This document shows, in pieces, positions 59,901 through 64,000 of a stretch of DNA of 64,000 nt (its first letter is position 1; the number at the start of each line of letters is the position of its first letter). This stretch comes from Nymphaea colorata. Its lineage: Eukaryota > Streptophyta > Magnoliopsida > Nymphaeales > Nymphaeaceae. The notes under the pieces were generated by a model. That model was not told where the DNA came from. It searched no databases and saw only the letters and a program-made list of their open reading frames with translations. The position numbers and the translations under genes are program-made. The stretch is taken from NCBI RefSeq assembly GCF_008831285.2, contig NC_045143.1, forward strand, positions 8,443,503 through 8,507,502, read 5' to 3'.

Positions 59901-60152
59901 CAATCCATTGGCACTGCCAATGGCCTTAAATATGGAATAAAACTTTCATGCCACCAAACAGGTGAATCAAATTCTTGGAATAAATGTCCCAAGTCATTAA
60001 ACACAAGGCCATGTTGGCCACTGGAACTTTTATTCCATCCCAACCAAACTTAATATTAGTACATGGACACTTACTTTTAGGCATTTTAATTCTAGACATT
60101 CAAACGTTATTGTATGTTTCATGTTCTTGCTTGAGTCATGTCTTGTTTATCA
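53965..60152. other. Large intergenic region, no gene recognised
   Basis: This 6-kb AT-rich stretch includes a TA microsatellite (54645-54694), an AC/TA tract (about 56880-56942) and an imperfect duplication (57061-57117 and 57132-57190, sharing TCATCATTC). Short ORFs such as minus 56142-56357 and plus 58978-59163 have no recognisable motif. The end, from about 59.83 kb, may include the 5' LTR of copia C. Confidence 0.4.
54645..54694. repeat. (TA)n microsatellite
   Basis: About 25 TA units. Confidence 0.95.
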
Positions 60153-60439
60153 TGGTATCAGAGCATCGTCATCTTTGTGTGGTTTCCTTGTCTTGGTGTT
60201 ATCACGTCTACCAATGTTGATGCCTCATCCTCACCAGTTGTGAACAATGGTGTATTCTCAAACAACACGAGCATGGCCACCTAATGACATAACAGCTTAC
60301 TCTGAAAATCATGGCCACTCCATTTTTCAGCACTGATTAAATTGGTCCAAGGTAACTATACTATTTCTTAGTGGCAAAGGAAGGGCCAGACATAAGAATC
60401 TTAAACTTGAAAAGCAAGTATTAGTGAGAGTTCAAGAAT

Positions 60440-60640
60440 GACATGATTATGTCGTGGTTGCTTGATTTTATGGAGCCGCAAAATGTCAAAAAGCTTTATA
60501 TTTATTATGCTAATGCTAAGGAGTTACGGGATGTTGTTAAAGTTATGGCAGGTAAAACAATTTTGGTTGCATGTTTGAACTTCAAACCTAGATTGCCAAG
60601 TTCACACATGATGATAGACCTTTTAATCTCTATGTGAGAT
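60440..60640 (+). pseudogene. copia C gag remnant
   Basis: An open piece of 64 codons has M-I-M-S-W-L-L-D-F-M-E-P-Q followed by AKELRDVVKVM, matching the plant copia Gag core. The following sequence is frameshifted. Confidence 0.6.
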
Positions 60641-61336
60641 GTTTGATGAACTCCTCTTACATTGCCCCCTCCCCTCATGTTCAAGTTCAGCAACAATGGC
60701 TTAAGGAAAAAAAAATCAAACTTTTTTCTGGTCTTAGCAATGATTAGGAGAACCTTTGCTGCAATGATTCTCAAGACCATGCCTCTCCATCTTTCAAGAT
60801 GGTGTGTACTATGATCGAACGTGAAGAAACTCATCCAGACCACTGAGCAACTAGATAAGGTCGTCTTCCATGCTAAAACTCAAATCTCCAAATATGGATA
60901 GCAATATTGCAAAGTCCCAAAACTATGGAAATAAAATGTTCTTATTGCAAAAGAACTGGATACATTCAAGATTGATGTTGGCATTTAGTTGGCAACTGCA
61001 GAATGACAAGGGCACTATTCAGAAATAGGGCAAAGAGGAATAACAAAAAAAAAAGTGACTTAGTGAAATGCTTTTAACAAATAGCGGAAATTAATTTAGT
61101 ATCTTCGCAACCTTTTCCAAAAATGTAACCCAATGTACCAACTTAGCTGGCATCATTTCAGCCTTTTCTGAAAATATAACCCAAGCTGCTGACTTAAGTA
61201 AGTGTATTGTCTACTCATTACTTGCTCTTGTAGTTGATTAAGCTATTGATTCCAGTTCAAGTGACCATATAACAAATCAGCCCTTTCATCAAAGGTTTCT
61301 GACCGGTGGCAAAAAGATATATACAACATAAAGATA

Positions 61337-61882
61337 TTGATCATTTCATTATTTTTTTTAAATGTTGTTAAAATGAACAATACTTGGATCTTGCTTTCAA
61401 TAGCTACTAATAGAAATTGGGATGCCCTTCAATTGGATGTCAAAGGTGTGTGCTTGCATGATAATTTAAGAGAATTTATACCTCTTCCCGATGTTAGCCA
61501 TCAGTTTGTGTATGGGTTGAAAAACCCCATCTATCTGTGATCTCCTCACGCTTGGTTTTCAAAGCTAAATTGTGTTCTCATCGATATAGGATTCAAACAG
61601 TGTAGTTCTGACTACACTATATTCATATCTCATACTAATGGAGGCGTAATTATCCTTATTGTGCATGTTGATAATATAATTATGGCAGGAGACGACAGAG
61701 ATCTGGTCAAAGAATCCTGGAGGTGCTTCATGATATGCTCGGAATCAAAGACTTGGGAACATCGACTTTGGATCTTTAAGAAGACACCAGGTTTTTTTTC
61801 TTTTCTTTTTTTTTTTGGAGTAAAACTAAGTACAACTCCTCTTCAACAAACTATAAACCGTGAAAACATGATGGTGAACTAG
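61337..61882 (+). pseudogene. copia C reverse transcriptase remnant
   Basis: ILLSIATNRNWD and QLDVKGVCLHDNL match the RT block LLSIA...QLDVKNAFLHGDL. Further on, LIVHVDNIIMAGDD stands where YVDDIIIAGDD is expected (about 61660-61690). The second catalytic Asp is Asn here, and Tyr is His, so it is inactive. Frames shift between blocks. Confidence 0.75.
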
Positions 61883-62006
61883 TTCAAAATGTTGAGAGTT
61901 TCAGCAGCCTATTGGAAAATTAATTTATTTCATAGTTACTAGACCCGATATAGCATTTACCATTAACATGATAAGTTGATGTATGTAGAATTCTCGGTCC
62001 ACTCAC

Positions 62007-62462
62007 TTGGAAGCAGCCCATTGCATATTGAGGCATTTGAAAGCTAGTCTAGATAAAAGGACTTTGATGAAAAGAAACAAAAGCTTTAAGGTAACTAGAC
62101 AAATGGATGCAGGCTGTGCAGAAGTCCAAAACAATAGAAAATCCACTACTATTTTTGCTCATTCATGGGAGAAATTTTTTTTACATAGAAAAATAAAATA
62201 CCAATATGTAGTTGTAAAATCCAGTGCAGAGGCAGTATACGAGGTAATGGTAGCATGTGAAAGTGAACTTATTTGGATCAGAGCTCTTTTTCAAGATTTG
62301 GGTGTGAAGGTCAAGGGTCCTAGGAACCTCATGGGTGATAACAAGGCCGGTATCTACATTGGTTTTAACCCTATGTTTTATGAACAGAAGAAATTGAAGT
62401 TGCACTTTGTTTTGACAAAACCAAGGCAAAACCATGCACTTCCCAATTTTGAAATGAGGTGA
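62007..62462 (+). pseudogene. copia C RNase H remnant
   Basis: A 151-codon open piece reads EAAHCILRHLK (usually RYLKG) near its start, RKSTT, KSSAEAVYE and LIWIRALFQDLGV, then MGDNKAGIYI. This is the copia RNase H order. The first catalytic motif DADWAG is degraded to DAGCAE. Confidence 0.78.
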
Positions 62463-62823
62463 AACTTGATTGGCATATTCACAAAGGCTTTGGGAAAAGA
62501 GAGGCATCAACAGAACAAATTATTGAAAAGTTGGGGCAGATTAATATATAACTCCTAACTTAGTGACGAGATTGTTAACTATCCTTATCTTATATTTCAG
62601 GATAACTTTCCCTTGCATCACAGATACAAATGAATATCCACGCACAAGATATTGTGCATCTCTCTAGCCTTCTTTGTAGTGGTCAATTCTTGGCTCTATA
62701 TAAATTGTAAGGTGCCAAAGAAAGATTTCATCCTTTGTCAATGTATGCGGATCTAGGTACAAAGCTGAACCACCTTAAATCTCGTGCTTTATGTTCTTGC
62801 TTGAATTGTCTCTTTTACAAACA

Positions 62824-63878
62824 TATGGACGGCACAGTGCATACCAGCAAGAATGGCGGGCTGATAATAACAAAGGAAGGTTAATCGGAACACAAGAAAC
62901 GATTTCTAAAATCTCTTGCAACATTGGTGTGGGCAAATGCTCCTTCGAAGTTCATTTCTAGGAGGCATATTTTCCAAAATATTACTAGTAAAGTGAGTCT
63001 AGAAATATGGCCGAAACGAGTATGGTTCAAGACTAAGAGCAGAATGGTTTTTTTATTTAGCATTTGAATGTCGCATATTCACGCAGAATCTTCGGAAGAG
63101 GTTTGGTATTTCTTGGCAGACCGGTGTTCTTTGTGCATGCGTATGGACTAGGAAACGTTTCCAAGTTTAATGCTGGATAAGAGGGAGCAAGAAGGGTTGT
63201 AGATCTGGGTGCAAGCAGGTTTTAGAGAAGACAGTACCCCGAGTACAGACAGCTAGATTCTACAAACCGAGGGTGATAGCTTGCGTTCTGCGGATGCGGA
63301 AAGAAATGTTATTTTTGCTCTGGAGTTTATAGGAATTGCTCTCATAATTCAAATAAGGAACACTTTGATTTTCATTCTAGACATTAGACCTATGTCTAGG
63401 CAAATCCTTTTACAGATGAACGGAAAAGAATCTTGACTGTTGAAGACCACAGACTCCCACTTAGTGGGAAGTTGATCATCTAGGAGCCGTTAATTTGCTG
63501 ATTTCTTTGCACAACAAGTCTTGGGTATATGGGTATTATGAAAATTGGGTGCTTTTGGTATGGTGGGATGCCTTTTCCCGCGTGAGCAGCATCTGCCATT
63601 GGTGCAGGCACTCTCAGTTGAGACTTCAAAGCTTTCAACTTTTTGTTGCTTAGGAAGGATTAAGCCCTCGTTTGCATCACAATTACCTTTTTCTGGTAAA
63701 GTTGAAGCGTTCCACTTCTTTCTAGGTTTCGCCTCCCTGCAGCCAAATACAAAAGCTCATTAATTATCTGGTTCCATGTGAACTCATTTGATTCTGAATG
63801 GACAGAGTATAAATAGGCAAATGAATTAATGATCTATTTTGGCGCTGAACAGTTGAACAGTTACAAAGTATGTGCAAC
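62824..63878. other. Intergenic or intronic, no gene recognised
   Basis: Short ORFs only, including plus 63545-63763 without a known motif. Part may be an intron of the minus-strand gene whose exon lies at 63879-63973. Confidence 0.35.
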
Positions 63879-63973
63879 CTGATAAGCTCCTCCTGCTTTT
63901 GATGCATCTGAGAAGTCTGATCCTTCACTTTCTCTGCCATGTTATTTTCTGCCAATAGTTTTTCTCCATCCAA
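63879..63973 (-). CDS. Candidate internal exon of a coiled-coil protein (partial gene)
   Basis: On the minus strand an acceptor (GTTGCGTGTAG) ends at 63974 and a donor (CAG then GTTGCA) follows 63879. The 95-bp exon is open in one frame and encodes a charged, heptad-like helix (DGEKLLAENNMAEKVK, then QKQEELIR). This is typical of plant coiled-coil proteins, but I cannot name the family. The gene would continue beyond the right edge of the window. Confidence 0.35.
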
Positions 63974-64000
63974 CTACACGCAACAGACAAGAAACATGAG

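Larger units (their letters stand above)
60153..62823 (+). mobile_element. Decayed Ty1/copia element (copia C)
   Basis: TGGTATCAGAGC (60153-60164) is an exact tRNA-iMet primer site just after a CA end, so the 5' LTR ends at 60152. Gag remnants (60440-60640) contain MIMSWLLDFMEPQ. RT follows at about 61337-61790, then RNase H (62007-62462). The sequence before 60152 (ATGTTCTTGCTTGAGTCATG) recurs at 62791-62823 in altered form (ATGTTCTTGCTTGAATTGTC), marking the end of the 3' LTR. Protease and integrase are missing or unrecognisable, and stops are frequent. The 5' start of the left LTR could not be found. Confidence 0.72.

Overview
This window is nuclear DNA from a flowering plant. It has spliced genes with GT-AG introns, a plant-specific SBP-box transcription factor, a plant DUF1677 protein, Ty1/copia and Ty3/gypsy retrotransposons with tRNA-iMet primer sites, MITEs, a tRNA-derived SINE family, and long CT/TA/GA microsatellites. 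I cannot name the species. Gene density is very low: two genes are well supported, and a few exon or promoter candidates are weak.

Layout. Positions 1-1584 hold a decayed minus-strand copia element (copia B), itself interrupted by a small MITE (236-470) with an 8-bp target duplication. Positions 1585-13586 hold a second minus-strand copia element (copia A, about 4.65 kb without its insertion). A 7.34-kb Ty3/gypsy element (3289-10628) is nested inside copia A with an exact 5-bp duplication, GCCAT. The gypsy element has unusually long LTRs (2814 and 2813 bp) that are about 99.7% identical. They flank a 1.7-kb internal region that keeps the primer site and polypurine tract but has lost gag, protease, most of reverse transcriptase and the integrase core. 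What remains carries many stops, so this copy was probably mobilised in trans and recently.

Positions 13.6-27.2 kb are mostly featureless AT-rich DNA, with an intact DUF1677 gene at 17350-17835 (+) and a SINE copy near 21.45 kb. Positions 27217-32490 (-) carry an SPL8/LIGULELESS1-type SBP-box gene. I reconstructed it as three exons whose phases agree, giving 328 aa. The split SBP domain has all eight zinc ligands and the SPL8-type nuclear localisation tail. An overlapping upstream ORF precedes its start codon, and a CT microsatellite lies a few bases inside intron 2.

Positions 33-60 kb are intergenic and repeat-rich. They contain a cluster of hAT-like MITEs with GTGGCGGAGCC-like ends and 8-bp duplications, three copies of a CTCGAG-rich MITE family, a second SINE, a TRIM-like LTR remnant, compound microsatellites, short tandem duplications, and a promoter-like patch near 41.1-41.3 kb. 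Positions about 60.15-62.82 kb hold a third, plus-strand decayed copia element (copia C). The last 130 bases contain a likely coiled-coil exon of a minus-strand gene that continues beyond the window.

The most notable finds are the young long-LTR gypsy derivative with a decayed, gutted interior, and the SPL8 gene with its possible uORF control. I found no clearly new biological system.
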